From contig NZ_JACCCC010000001.1 of NCBI RefSeq assembly GCF_013408795.1, positions 3,100,001-3,164,000 on the forward strand: a stretch of 64,000 nt of DNA, in the 5' to 3' direction. Below the pieces are notes generated by a model that saw only the letters and a list, made by a program, of their open reading frames with translations, was not told where the DNA came from and searched no databases. Below, piece by piece: positions 7,977-15,749 of the stretch (positions are counted from its first letter, which is position 1; every line of letters starts with the position of its first letter). The position numbers were made by a program, and so were the translations under genes. The stretch is from Spinactinospora alkalitolerans. GTDB taxonomy: Bacteria; Actinomycetota; Actinomycetes; Streptosporangiales; Streptosporangiaceae.

Positions 7977-8852
7977 ATGCCCACCCAGCAGCGAGCCCAG
8001 GTCATCACCGCGGCCCCGACCCCTTTCACCGCCGACGAGCGGCTCGACCGCGACGGCGTCGACGCGCTGTTCGACGCGATCCGCGCGCGCGGCGCCGACG
8101 GCGTCTTCGCCGCGGGCACCACGGGCGAGTTCACCGCGCTGGACGACGACGAGCGCATCGACGTCCTGGCGGCCGCGCTGGAGGTCTTCGGCCCCGAGGG
8201 GACCTACGCCCACGTGGGGGCGGCGACGGCCCGCCAGGCCGAGCGCCTGGCCGGCAGGGCCGTCGACGCCGGCGCCCGGCGGCTCGCGGCCGTCACCCCC
8301 TTCTTCCTGCCCGCGCCCGAGGACGCGCTGCTGCGCTACTACGAGCGCCTCGTCGCCGCGGCCGACGGCGCCGAGGTCTTCGCCTACCTGTTCCGGTTGC
8401 GCTCGACCACCGAGGTCGCCCCCGAGGCACTGCGGCGGCTCGCCGACGTCGGCGTCCGCGGCGCCAAGATCAGCGGGGAGAGCGACGCCTCGGTCGAGGC
8501 GTTCCTCGCCGCGGCCCCGGAGGGCTTCACGGTCATCTCCGGCAACGACGTCTCGTTCGGCCCGCTGATCCGGGCCGGCGGCCTCGGCGTGGTGTCGGGG
8601 GTCTCCTCGGTGTTCCCCGAGCCCTTCATCGCGCTGCGCGACGCCCTGCGCGCCGGCGACGCCGACGCGGCCGCCGCGGCCCAACCCCGGGTGGAGCGGG
8701 CGGTGGCGGCCGTCAAGGGCGGCAGCATCGCCCACCTCAAGGCCGGCCTGGAGGTGCGGGGTCTGCCCGCCGGCCCCGTGCGGGTGAGCTCGGAGTCGGT
8801 GTCGGAGCAGGACCTCCAGGTCCTCAGGGACACCGCGCGGGACCTGGGCTGA
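7977..8852 (+). CDS. DapA-superfamily aldolase/lyase
   Basis: A 291-residue class I aldolase barrel of the dihydrodipicolinate synthase/N-acetylneuraminate lyase superfamily. The pyruvate-binding GTTGEF is at residues 47-52. Tyr137 matches the catalytic tyrosine and Lys164 (GAKIS) the Schiff-base lysine. The usual YN.P after the tyrosine is replaced by YLFR, and DapA-specific substrate residues are not obvious. A catabolic 2-keto acid lyase or dehydratase is therefore more likely than lysine synthesis. It follows tctA by 55 bp with a GAAGAGAG ribosome site. Context suggests it cleaves or dehydrates the acid imported by TctABC, releasing pyruvate and an aldehyde. The exact reaction is unknown. 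Confidence 0.87.
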   Translation: MPTQQRAQVITAAPTPFTADERLDRDGVDALFDAIRARGADGVFAAGTTGEFTALDDDERIDVLAAALEVFGPEGTYAHVGAATARQAERLAGRAVDAGARRLAAVTPFFLPAPEDALLRYYERLVAAADGAEVFAYLFRLRSTTEVAPEALRRLADVGVRGAKISGESDASVEAFLAAAPEGFTVISGNDVSFGPLIRAGGLGVVSGVSSVFPEPFIALRDALRAGDADAAAAAQPRVERAVAAVKGGSIAHLKAGLEVRGLPAGPVRVSSESVSEQDLQVLRDTARDLG

Positions 8853-8860
8853 CCCCGTCG

Positions 8861-8902
8861 CCGGTCCTCGGGGGCGGCCGCACGGCCGCCCCCGGGGACC
8901 GG
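8861..8902 (+). terminator. Large hairpin between aldolase and kinase genes
   Basis: Arms of 19 bp (8861-8879 and 8884-8902, CCGGTCC...GGCGGCC) pair with one mismatch around a 4-nt loop. No T-run follows. It may end the tct-aldolase message or only reduce transcription into the kinase gene 47 bp downstream. Confidence 0.7.
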
Positions 8903-8949
8903 CATCCGATTCGATGATCGCGATTGTGACCGGAAGTGAGTGAGCGGAC

Positions 8950-10680
8950 GTGGCGTTGAAGAAGATCATCAACCGGCCGGCCGACTTCGTCGACGAGTTG
9001 ACCGAGGCGCTGCTCCTGGCCCACCCCGAGCGGCTGCGGGCCGCATCGGCCGACCGGCGCGCCCTGGTCCGCGCCGACGCCCCCGTCGCGGGCGAGGTGG
9101 GCATCGTCACCGGGGGCGGGTCGGGGCACCTGCCGCTGTTCCTCGGCTACGTGGGGCAGGGCCTGGCCACGGGCGTGGCCGTGGGCAACGTGTTCTCCTC
9201 CCCCTCGGCCGAGCAGATCGCCGCGGCGACCCGCGCCTGCGACGGCGGAGCCGGCGTCCTCTACCTGTACGGCAACTACGGCGGCGACGTCTACAACTTC
9301 GACCTGGCCGCCGACATCGTCGCCCCGCAGGGCATTCGGACGGCGACCGTCCTGGGCACCGACGACGTCCTGTCCGCGCCGCGGGGCAGGGAGTCCACCC
9401 GCCGGGGCGTGGCCGGGCTGTTCTTCGCCTACAAGACCGCCGGTGCCGCGGCGCGCCGCGGCGGCTCCCTGGAGGGGGTGAGCGAGATCGCGCGGCGCAC
9501 CGTCGAGGGCACCAGGACCATGGGCGTGGGACTGTCCCCGACGATCCTGCCCGCTGCGGGCGAGCCCACCTTCACCCTGGAGGAGGGCGAGATGGAGGTG
9601 GGGATCGGCATCCACGGCGAGCCGGGCAGCCACCGCGGCTCCCTGGAGACCGCCGACGAGATCACCGACCGCTTCCTCACCGAGATCCTGGCCGAACTGG
9701 AGCCCGGGCCGGGCGATCGGGTCGCCGTCCTGGTCAACGGCCTCGGAGCGACTCCTCTCGAAGAGCTCTACCTGATCTACCGGCGGGTGCACCACGTGCT
9801 GGCCGAGCGGGGCGTGGTCGTGCACCGCAGGTACATCGGGGAGTTCGCGACCAGCCTGGAGATGGCGGGGGCGTCCCTGTCGGTGCTGCGGCTGGACGAC
9901 GAGCTCGCCGAACTGCTCGACGCACCCGCGGCCTCCCCGTTCTTCGCCCAGGGCGGGGCGGAGCCGCCTGCGCCGAGCGCGGCGGCCGCGGCCCGCCCGG
10001 CGGCCTCCGGCGCGCCCGCGCCGGCCCCGCAGGCGCCGGAGGCCGAGGTGCGCCGCACGGGCACGCCCAGCGGGCTGCGCGCGCTGCTGCTGCCGGTGCT
10101 GGAGCGCATGCCCGAGCACGCCGACGAGCTGCGCGCGCTGGACGCCCGGCTCGGCGACGGCGACCTGGGCATCACCGTCTCCTCCGGCGCCGCAGCGGTG
10201 CGCGAGGCGCTGGTGGGTCTGCCCGACGACGCCCATCCCAGCGAGGTCCTGCGGACCGCGGGGATCGCCTTCGCCTCGGCCAACCCCTCCACCTTCGCCG
10301 CGCTCGTGGGATCGGGCCTGCTGGCCGCGGCGGAGCGGACCGGGGACCTCGACGAGGTCGCGGTCGCCGGGACCGCGCTGATCGCCGGGGCGGTCGCCGA
10401 CCGCGTCCAGGAGCGCGGCGGCGCCCGCGTCGGCGACAAGACCCTGCTGGACGTCCTGGCCGCGGTGCGCGAAGCGCTGGCGGGCGACCCCGGCGGCTCG
10501 GCGGCCGGGGCCGCCGGGCGCGCCGCGGCCGCGGCCGCCCGGGTGGTGGAGGAGACCGCGGACCTGCCCTCGGCGCGCGGCCGGGCCGCCTGGGTCGGCG
10601 AGCGCAGCATCGGAGAGCGCGACCCCGGCTCGGTGGCGGTGCTGCGCTTCGTCGAGGAGGTCAGCGACCACCTGGCCTGA
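8950..10680 (+). CDS. Fused dihydroxyacetone-kinase-family protein (DhaK-DhaL)
   Basis: A 576-residue ATP-dependent kinase of the fused DhaK-DhaL type, acting on dihydroxyacetone or related ketoses and aldoses. The DhaK domain (1-330) has GGGSGHLPLFLGYVG at residues 55-69 and His222 in GIGIHGEPG, the place of the histidine that binds the substrate carbonyl. An Ala/Pro linker spans about 335-368. The DhaL ATP domain (370-576) has GDGDLG at 402-407 for magnesium-nucleotide binding. This is the ATP-using fusion, not the PTS form. Related proteins phosphorylate dihydroxyacetone, glyceraldehyde or erythrulose. Next to the aldolase it could trap a triose released from the imported acid. GTG start at 8950. 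Confidence 0.9.
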   Translation: MALKKIINRPADFVDELTEALLLAHPERLRAASADRRALVRADAPVAGEVGIVTGGGSGHLPLFLGYVGQGLATGVAVGNVFSSPSAEQIAAATRACDGGAGVLYLYGNYGGDVYNFDLAADIVAPQGIRTATVLGTDDVLSAPRGRESTRRGVAGLFFAYKTAGAAARRGGSLEGVSEIARRTVEGTRTMGVGLSPTILPAAGEPTFTLEEGEMEVGIGIHGEPGSHRGSLETADEITDRFLTEILAELEPGPGDRVAVLVNGLGATPLEELYLIYRRVHHVLAERGVVVHRRYIGEFATSLEMAGASLSVLRLDDELAELLDAPAASPFFAQGGAEPPAPSAAAAARPAASGAPAPAPQAPEAEVRRTGTPSGLRALLLPVLERMPEHADELRALDARLGDGDLGITVSSGAAAVREALVGLPDDAHPSEVLRTAGIAFASANPSTFAALVGSGLLAAAERTGDLDEVAVAGTALIAGAVADRVQERGGARVGDKTLLDVLAAVREALAGDPGGSAAGAAGRAAAAAARVVEETADLPSARGRAAWVGERSIGERDPGSVAVLRFVEEVSDHLA

Positions 10681-10687
10681 GTGCCCG

Positions 10688-10715
10688 GCCCGCCGCCTCC
10701 CCCGGGGCGGCGGGC
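10688..10715 (+). terminator. Terminator hairpin after the DhaK-DhaL gene
   Basis: A perfect 10-bp stem (10688-10697 GCCCGCCGCC with 10706-10715) begins 8 nt after the kinase stop codon. It is followed by TCCTC, not a clean T-run. Confidence 0.75.
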
Positions 10716-10838
10716 TCCTCGGACTCGTGCGGCGCCCGTATCGTTGTCCGCGGAGGTCGATCAGGTGAACGCGAGTACAGCCGCTGCGGCGGCCGGGACC
10801 GATGGCGCACGGCGGTCGGCGGAGCTCCGCTGACGCCG

Positions 10839-11489
10839 ATGTCCGCCACGACCCTGCTGCTCGTCCTGGACCTGGCCGGCGTGTTCGCCTTCGCGCTGGA
10901 CGGGGCCCTCACCGGCATCCGCTCGGCGCGCATCGACATCGTCGGCGCCATCGTGCTGGGCCTGACCACCGCGATGGGCGGCGGCATCATCCGCGACCTG
11001 CTGCTGGGCGTGACCCCGGCGACGTTCCAGGACTGGCGCTACATCGCGGTCGCGCTGGCGGGCGCGCTGCTGGCGTTCTTCCTCAACCGCGTCCTGGAGC
11101 GGCTGGCGATGCCGATCGCGCTGCTGGACGCGGCCGGCCTGAGCCTGTTCTGCGTCATCGGCGCGACCAAGGCCCTGGAGTACGGTTTCGGGCCGGTGCA
11201 GGCGACGATCCTCGGCGCGGTCACCGGCGTCGGCGGCGGCACCCTGCGCGACGTGCTGATCAACAGGCTGCCGACCGTGCTGTCGCGCGACAGCGACATC
11301 TATGCGACCCCGGCCCTGCTCGGCGCGGCGATCGTGGTCCTGGCGGCCGCGGCCGGCGGCCAGGGCGCGTGGGCCGCGGTCCTGGCCGCGGCGGTGTGCT
11401 TCACCGTGCGCGTGGTCGCACTGCGCTACCGGTGGAACGCCCCGGGCCCGCCGGGCACCCGCCCGTCCGGCGCCGAGGACCGCTACTGA
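10839..11489 (+). CDS. Trimeric intracellular cation channel (TRIC/UPF0126) family protein
   Basis: A 216-residue membrane protein of the UPF0126/YicG family, the bacterial TRIC cation channels. Two homologous three-helix repeats are visible, each ending in a glycine-rich loop with an Arg-Asp pair: MGGGIIRDLLLG near residues 46-57 and GVGGGTLRDVLINRLP near 131-146. Seven membrane segments are predicted, followed by a Pro/Gly tail. I chose the ATG at 10839, with GGAG 12-15 nt upstream. The role in bacteria (potassium or other cation leak) is not settled. It stands apart from the kinase gene, behind a terminator. Confidence 0.92.
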   Translation: MSATTLLLVLDLAGVFAFALDGALTGIRSARIDIVGAIVLGLTTAMGGGIIRDLLLGVTPATFQDWRYIAVALAGALLAFFLNRVLERLAMPIALLDAAGLSLFCVIGATKALEYGFGPVQATILGAVTGVGGGTLRDVLINRLPTVLSRDSDIYATPALLGAAIVVLAAAAGGQGAWAAVLAAAVCFTVRVVALRYRWNAPGPPGTRPSGAEDRY

Positions 11490-11493
11490 CGCA

Positions 11494-11673
11494 CTTTCGC
11501 CTCAAGGGCCTTCGGCCACGCGAGAGGATCGCCCAGTCACCGCGGATCCCACCTTGGGCTGAGGTTTCACGACCCCCTGGGGCCGGGGACGGCGTGCACC
11601 ATCGCCCAGTCACCGCGGATCCCACCTTCGGCTGAGGCTTCACAGCCCCCTGAGGCCGAGGTCACAACTCACG
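11494..11673. repeat. Mosaic repeat B locus 1, with 73-bp tandem duplication
   Basis: Two copies of a 73-bp unit begin at 11528 and 11601. Each runs ATCGCCCAGTCACCGCGGAT, then CCCACCTT(G/C)GGCTGAGG(T/C)TTCAC, then CCCCCTG. The same sequence occurs once at 28089-28158. The preceding stretch 11500-11526 is the reverse complement of 28068-28088, so modules are rearranged between loci. The right end (about 11653-11672) matches the terminal repeat of the 27993-28158 element with one base changed. No coding potential. Confidence 0.75.
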
Positions 11674-11679
11674 TTGACG

Positions 11680-11880
11680 TTGTCAGGGTTATTTGAGCGA
11701 TTTCAGGCCTTACAAGGTCAAGATCGCCGAGAGAGTCCCCTGCGCGCCTGCCCGGGTCCGCCGCCGCCTTCGCCGCTGCTTTTCCCGTGCAGGCCACCCG
11801 CCGCCCGGCAGCGCACAAGGCCGCACAGCAGACCGTAACCGCCTGATCATCGACGGCCCGAGCGACTTCCGCGAAGCTCA
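11680..11880. repeat. Mosaic repeat B module related to 20480-20770
   Basis: Blocks TTGTCAGGG, TTTCAGGCC, AAGGTCAAGATCGCCGAGA, CGCCTTCGCCGCTGCTTTT, AAGGCCGCACAGCAGACCGT and GCGACTTCCGCGAAGCTCA recur in the same order at 20480-20770 with substitutions. The last block ends exactly on the stop codon (11878-11880) of the minus-strand acetyltransferase, so this gene's 3' end abuts the element. Confidence 0.7.
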
Positions 11881-12381
11881 GTGAAGCTCCCTGGACCAGT
11901 TCTGTCCGATGAGGTCGCGACCGAAGCTGCGGTGAGGCTCCTCGTCGAGGAGCTCGAACCCGGCGGCCTCGTAGATCCGTCGGGCCGAGACCAGTACGTC
12001 GTTGGTCCACAGCGTGATCCGCCGGTACCCGGCCTCCTCGGCGAACCGCAGGCATCGGTCGACCAGCCGGGAACCGATGCCCATTCCCCGCGCGGACGGG
12101 TGCACGAGCAGGATCCGCAGCTTGGCCGTGCGCGCATCCGCGGCGACGCAGAAGACGCAGCCGACTCGCCGGCCGTCGACCTCGGCGATCCAGGCCGCCT
12201 CCCGTGCCGGATCGTGGTCGCCGGCGTAGTCGGCGACGATTCGCGACACCAGGACCTCGAAACCGGTGTCCCACCCGTACTGGTCGGCGTAGACCTCCCC
12301 GTGGGCCAGCACCACCCATCCCAGATCGCCGGGCCGGTCCAGCGGCCGCACCGTCACTCGCCCCTCGCCGATGGAGTGCAT
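11878..12381 (-). CDS. GNAT-family N-acetyltransferase
   Basis: A 167-residue single-domain GNAT acetyltransferase using acetyl-CoA; the acceptor is unknown. The acetyl-CoA-binding motif A is visible as HPSARGMGIGSRL near residues 93-105, and a C-terminal AAGFELLDEE matches the usual YEaaGF strand. The ATG at 12381 has a good GAGGAG ribosome site. It is divergent from the TetR regulator at 12433 with only 51 bp between them, so TetR may control it. Its stop lies at the edge of the repeat at 11680-11880. Confidence 0.9.
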   Translation of the reverse strand: MHSIGEGRVTVRPLDRPGDLGWVVLAHGEVYADQYGWDTGFEVLVSRIVADYAGDHDPAREAAWIAEVDGRRVGCVFCVAADARTAKLRILLVHPSARGMGIGSRLVDRCLRFAEEAGYRRITLWTNDVLVSARRIYEAAGFELLDEEPHRSFGRDLIGQNWSRELH

Positions 12382-12394
12382 CCCGACAGCTCCT

Positions 12395-12426
12395 CACTGA
12401 CACGACTGTTTCAGTGCTGCTACGGT
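12395..12426 (+). promoter_or_regulatory. TetR promoter with overlapping inverted repeat
   Basis: An imperfect palindrome CACTGACAC-N4-TGTTTCAGTG (12395-12416) overlaps a -35 box CTGACA (12397-12402). The -10 box TACGGT (12421-12426) lies 18 bp further on. The ATG at 12433 is 6 nt after the -10 box, so the transcript is probably leaderless. A TetR dimer on this site would block its own promoter and probably that of the divergent acetyltransferase. Confidence 0.65.
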
Positions 12427-12432
12427 AGCGTC

Positions 12433-13086
12433 ATGCCCGGCGACGGACCACCCCCCTCCGCGCGCCAGATCGACCTGGTCGAACGCGCCTACCGGTACGC
12501 GCTCGACCACGGTCTGGCCGAACTCTCGCTGCGCCCGCTGGCCTCGGCGATCGGGTCCAGTCCCCGGGTCCTGCTGTATCTGTTCGGCAGCAAGGACGGT
12601 CTCGTGCGCGCTCTGCTGGCCCGGGCCCGCGCCGATGAGCTCGCCCTCCTGGACCGGCTCCGCGACCTCAACGGCCGGCGGCCGCTGGGGCTCGATACGG
12701 TCGCCGAGCAGATCTGGGCCTGGCTGGCCGCGCCGGAACACCGGCCGCTGCTGACTCTGTGGGCGGAGGGCTACAGCCGTTCGCTGATCGACCCCGAGGG
12801 GCCCTGGGGCGGCTTCGCCCGGGCCACCGTCGAGGACTGGCTCGACGTGCTGGCTGCGGCACAACCGCCCGAGCACCGCGACGCCCCCCTCGGTGCACGG
12901 CAGCGGACCCTGGTGCTCGCCGTGCTGCGAGGGGCGCTGCTGGATCTGCTGGCCACCGGCGACGAGGAACGCACCACCGCCGCCGTCCGGACCCAGCTCG
13001 CGGTTCTGCGCTCCGAGCGCCCTTCCGGCGCCGACGGCGACACGCCGACGGCCGCAACCGGGCACACCCGTCGACCGGACCGGTGA
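12433..13086 (+). CDS. TetR-family transcriptional regulator
   Basis: A 217-residue TetR regulator. The N-terminal helix-turn-helix covers about residues 15-60, with LSLRPLASAIGSSPRVLLYLFGSKDGLVRALL containing the usual PLA..iG.S...ly.yF.sKe.L pattern. The rest is a variable helical ligand domain ending in a Thr/Pro tail. It sits divergently beside a GNAT gene and probably controls it and itself through 12395-12416. No ligand can be proposed. There is no ribosome site at the proper distance; translation is likely leaderless from the ATG at 12433. Confidence 0.9.
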   Translation: MPGDGPPPSARQIDLVERAYRYALDHGLAELSLRPLASAIGSSPRVLLYLFGSKDGLVRALLARARADELALLDRLRDLNGRRPLGLDTVAEQIWAWLAAPEHRPLLTLWAEGYSRSLIDPEGPWGGFARATVEDWLDVLAAAQPPEHRDAPLGARQRTLVLAVLRGALLDLLATGDEERTTAAVRTQLAVLRSERPSGADGDTPTAATGHTRRPDR

Positions 13087-13141
13087 ACCCCGGATCCGGT
13101 TCCGCGCCGCCACCCGTTCGGAGAAGCACCGCCCGGCGCCT

Positions 13142-14050
13142 TCACGCCAAGGCGCCGCGCGCCGCCTGACGCAGGGTCGCGACCATGGTGAGGACCGGGT
13201 CGCGGGGGCGGTTGCGGTGCACCAGGTAGATCTCGCGGGCCAGGTCCGCACCTGCCAGGGTGCGGTGGACCCAGCCGCCGGAGGGGGCCGCGCCCAGAAT
13301 GGTGCGGGGGATGAGGCCCACCCCCACGCCCGCCCGGATCAGGGCGAGCGTGACCTCGTAGTCGCGGGTCTCGTAGGCCACGTTGAGCCGTGCGCCCTGG
13401 GCCCGGGCGACGGTGTCCAGCGCGACGCGGTTGGAGATGCCGGGGGCGCCGCAGATCCACTCCTCGTCGACGAGGTCGGCCAGGCGCGGCTCGGCGGCGC
13501 CGGCCAGCGGGTGCCCCTCGGGCAGTACCAGCAGCAGCGGGTCGACGAGCAGTTCCTCGCGGTGCAGGCCGGTGACCGCGGGCAGCGCCACCCCCGGGTA
13601 GCGGTGGGTGATGAGCAGGTCGAGGTCGCCGGAGGCGACCAGCCCGTAGCCGTCGGGCGGCTCGACGTCGGACAGCGCCAGGCGCACGTGCGGCTGGGCG
13701 CGGCCGAACGCCGCCAGCGCGCTGGGCACCAGGGCCTTGCCCGCGCTGGCGAACGCGCCCAGGGAGAGCCGGTGCGGCCGCTCCCCCGCCGTGGCGCGCA
13801 CCGCCGCCTCGGCGTCGCGCAGCTCGCCGAGCACGCGCTCGCCGTGCTCCAGCAGCACCCGGCCCGCCTCGGTGAGGCGCACGCCGGTGCGGCCCCGCTC
13901 GACCAGGACGCAGCCGAGCTCCCGCTCCAGCTTGGTCAACTGCTGCGACAGCGCCGGCGGGGTGAAGGACATGCGCTTGGCCGCGGCGGCGATGGAGCCG
14001 GTGTGCGCGACCTCCACCAGCACCCGCAGCCGGTTGGCGTCCAAGACCAT
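13142..14050 (-). CDS. LysR-family transcriptional regulator
   Basis: A 302-residue LysR-type regulator. The N-terminal winged helix (1-60) reads SIAAAAKRMSFTPPALSQQLTKLE at about residues 19-42. The C-terminal periplasmic-binding-like effector domain covers about 90-295. It is divergent from the serine/threonine dehydratase at 14275, across 224 bp. This is the usual arrangement for a LysR activator and its target, so hydroxy-amino-acid catabolism is the likely regulon. ATG at 14050 with a GGGAAGGGG site. It is convergent with the TetR gene. Confidence 0.92.
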   Translation of the reverse strand: MVLDANRLRVLVEVAHTGSIAAAAKRMSFTPPALSQQLTKLERELGCVLVERGRTGVRLTEAGRVLLEHGERVLGELRDAEAAVRATAGERPHRLSLGAFASAGKALVPSALAAFGRAQPHVRLALSDVEPPDGYGLVASGDLDLLITHRYPGVALPAVTGLHREELLVDPLLLVLPEGHPLAGAAEPRLADLVDEEWICGAPGISNRVALDTVARAQGARLNVAYETRDYEVTLALIRAGVGVGLIPRTILGAAPSGGWVHRTLAGADLAREIYLVHRNRPRDPVLTMVATLRQAARGALA

Positions 14051-14274
14051 GCGCGCCCCTTCCCTGCGCCGCCGACCGGAGCGGCGAAACCGCCCCCGCC
14101 CGCGGGTGCGTGCAGCCAGGCTGTGCGGATTCGCGTGGCCGGGCGTCCCCCGGCCACGGCGGGCCGACCGACCGCGGCCCGCCGGCGCGACATCCTCCGG
14201 TGCAAAGATCTGCTTAACGCATCCCTAGTAGACCCAACTTTAACTTAATGATGAGTGCAGGCAGAGTGGAGAAC

Positions 14275-15204
14275 ATGACACCGAGCACGGCAGTCCCCAC
14301 ACCCGTACCGTCGGCCGTCGACGTCGAAGCCGCGGCCGGGCGCATCGCCGGCTACGCCCGCCGCACCCCGATGCTGCGCACCAGCATCGACGGGCGGCCG
14401 CTGTCGCTGAAGCTGGAGCACCTCCAACTGACCGGCGCGTTCAAACTGCGCGGCGCGCTGAACGCGCTGCTGGCCGGGGAGCGGACCGAGCGGGTGATCA
14501 CCGCCTCGGGCGGCAACCACGGCCTGGGCGTGGCCACCGCCGCGCGGCTGCTCGGCATCGAGGCGGTGGTGTACGTGCCCGAGACCGTTCCGCAGGCCAA
14601 GGCCAGGCGGCTGGCGGACTCGGGGGCCGAACTGGTCCGCGTCGGCGAGCACTACGCCGTGGCCGCCGCGACGGCCAGGCGGCGCGCCGACGCCGAGGGC
14701 GTGCGCTACCTGCACGCCTACGACGACCCCGACGTGGTGGCCGGGCAGGGAACGCTCGGCCACGAGATCGCGGCCGACGCGCCCGAGTGCGACTCGGTGG
14801 TGGTCGCCGTCGGCGGCGGCGGGCTGGTCGCCGGGGTCAGCGTGGCGATCGGGCCGGACCGGCGCGCGGTCGCGGTGGAGCCGGAGGGATGCCAGAGCCT
14901 GCACGCCGCGCTCGCCGCAGGCGAGCCGGTGGAGACCCCCGTCGACTCCGTGGCCTCCTCGGCGCTGGGCGCCTCCCGGCTGGGTGACGTCCCCTTCGCG
15001 GTGCTGCGCGAGCATCCGGTGACGCCGGTGCTGGTCGACGACGCCGAGATCCTGGCCGCGCGGGACCGCCTGTGGGAGGAGTTCCGCATCGCCGCCGAAC
15101 CGGCCGCGGCCGTCCCCTTCGCCGCATGGCTCGCCGGGCGCGTTCCCGGCGAGCACCCCTGCCTGGTGATCTGCGGCGCCAACACCGATTGGACCCCGGC
15201 CTGA
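14275..15204 (+). CDS. PLP-dependent serine/threonine dehydratase
   Basis: A 309-residue fold-type II PLP enzyme that deaminates serine or threonine to the keto acid and ammonia. Lys57 in GAFKLRGALNA carries PLP. SGGNHG lies near residues 81-86, and the phosphate-binding VGGGGLVAG near 178-186. There is no C-terminal ACT domain, which points to a catabolic enzyme rather than the isoleucine-pathway IlvA. I prefer the ATG at 14275, which follows GTGGAG, over the ATGs at 14248 and 14251. It is divergent from a LysR gene that probably controls it. A second, distinct dehydratase lies at 28152-29096. Confidence 0.9.
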   Translation: MTPSTAVPTPVPSAVDVEAAAGRIAGYARRTPMLRTSIDGRPLSLKLEHLQLTGAFKLRGALNALLAGERTERVITASGGNHGLGVATAARLLGIEAVVYVPETVPQAKARRLADSGAELVRVGEHYAVAAATARRRADAEGVRYLHAYDDPDVVAGQGTLGHEIAADAPECDSVVVAVGGGGLVAGVSVAIGPDRRAVAVEPEGCQSLHAALAAGEPVETPVDSVASSALGASRLGDVPFAVLREHPVTPVLVDDAEILAARDRLWEEFRIAAEPAAAVPFAAWLAGRVPGEHPCLVICGANTDWTPA

Positions 15205-15232
15205 CCGGTCCCGGCGCCGGGACCGGTCAGGC
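15199..15232. terminator. 34-bp palindromic bidirectional terminator spanning two stop codons
   Basis: A perfect inverted repeat of 17-bp arms (GCCTGACCGGTCCCGGC and its complement). The dehydratase TGA (15202-15204) lies in the left arm. The stop of the convergent PCD-like gene (15227-15229) lies in the right arm. The symmetry makes one element serve both genes. Confidence 0.85.
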
Positions 15233-15532
15233 GGAGGGCGGCACGGCGTCGGCGCCGCCCATCTCGATCGCCTGCTCGATGCGGGCCGCGAGTTCGACGT
15301 CCACGGCGGTGATCCCCCGGGCCTCGGGCGTGGCCACGCGCAACACCACCCCGTTGGGGGTGTCGACGGTGGAGATGTGGTCGCGGTCCTCGCCCGCGAC
15401 CCGCTCGATGACCTCGTCGAAGCCCTTGGGGTCGTCGGTGGGGGCGAGCCGGGCGAGCGTGTCGACCTGGTGCTCCCAGTTGGCCAGGCTCGCCAGGGCG
15501 ACGGAGATCTCGTTGTCGGTCAGGGTCCGCAT
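15227..15532 (-). CDS. Pterin-4a-carbinolamine-dehydratase-like protein
   Basis: A 101-residue protein with the size and pattern of the PCD/DCoH fold, including a C-terminal GITAVDVELAARI like the family's GlT..D..lA..id. The canonical active-site HHP...N.YN is not preserved; the region reads DRDHISTVDTPNGVV, with one histidine. It may thus lack 4a-hydroxytetrahydrobiopterin dehydratase activity, or recycle another pterin. The ATG at 15532 follows GAGGAGAG, and I reject the longer Arg-rich N-terminal extension. It converges on the serine/threonine dehydratase. No aromatic-amino-acid hydroxylase is nearby. Confidence 0.75.
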   Translation of the reverse strand: MRTLTDNEISVALASLANWEHQVDTLARLAPTDDPKGFDEVIERVAGEDRDHISTVDTPNGVVLRVATPEARGITAVDVELAARIEQAIEMGGADAVPPSA

Positions 15533-15749
15533 CGTCGGCTCTCCTCGTCGATGTCGGTCGGTGCTGCCTTGCGCCCGCCCACTACCCAGGAGCCGCCGGG
15601 CAATCCCCCGTCCTGGGCGGCCGCGAACCAGCGGACGCGCGCCCGGTCCGATAAGCGCACGCGCGATGACCACCGGTGACCCCCTGCCCCCGGGCCTGCG
15701 CCGGGGAGCCGCTGCGGGTAGGTTCTAGCTACGCGATCGCTGGTCGGGG

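Noticed and set aside
9940-10060. Alanine/proline-rich stretch suspected of marking a frameshift or gene fusion error in the DhaK-DhaL gene
   Set aside because: The frame stays open through it, and such linkers are normal in fused DhaK-DhaL proteins.
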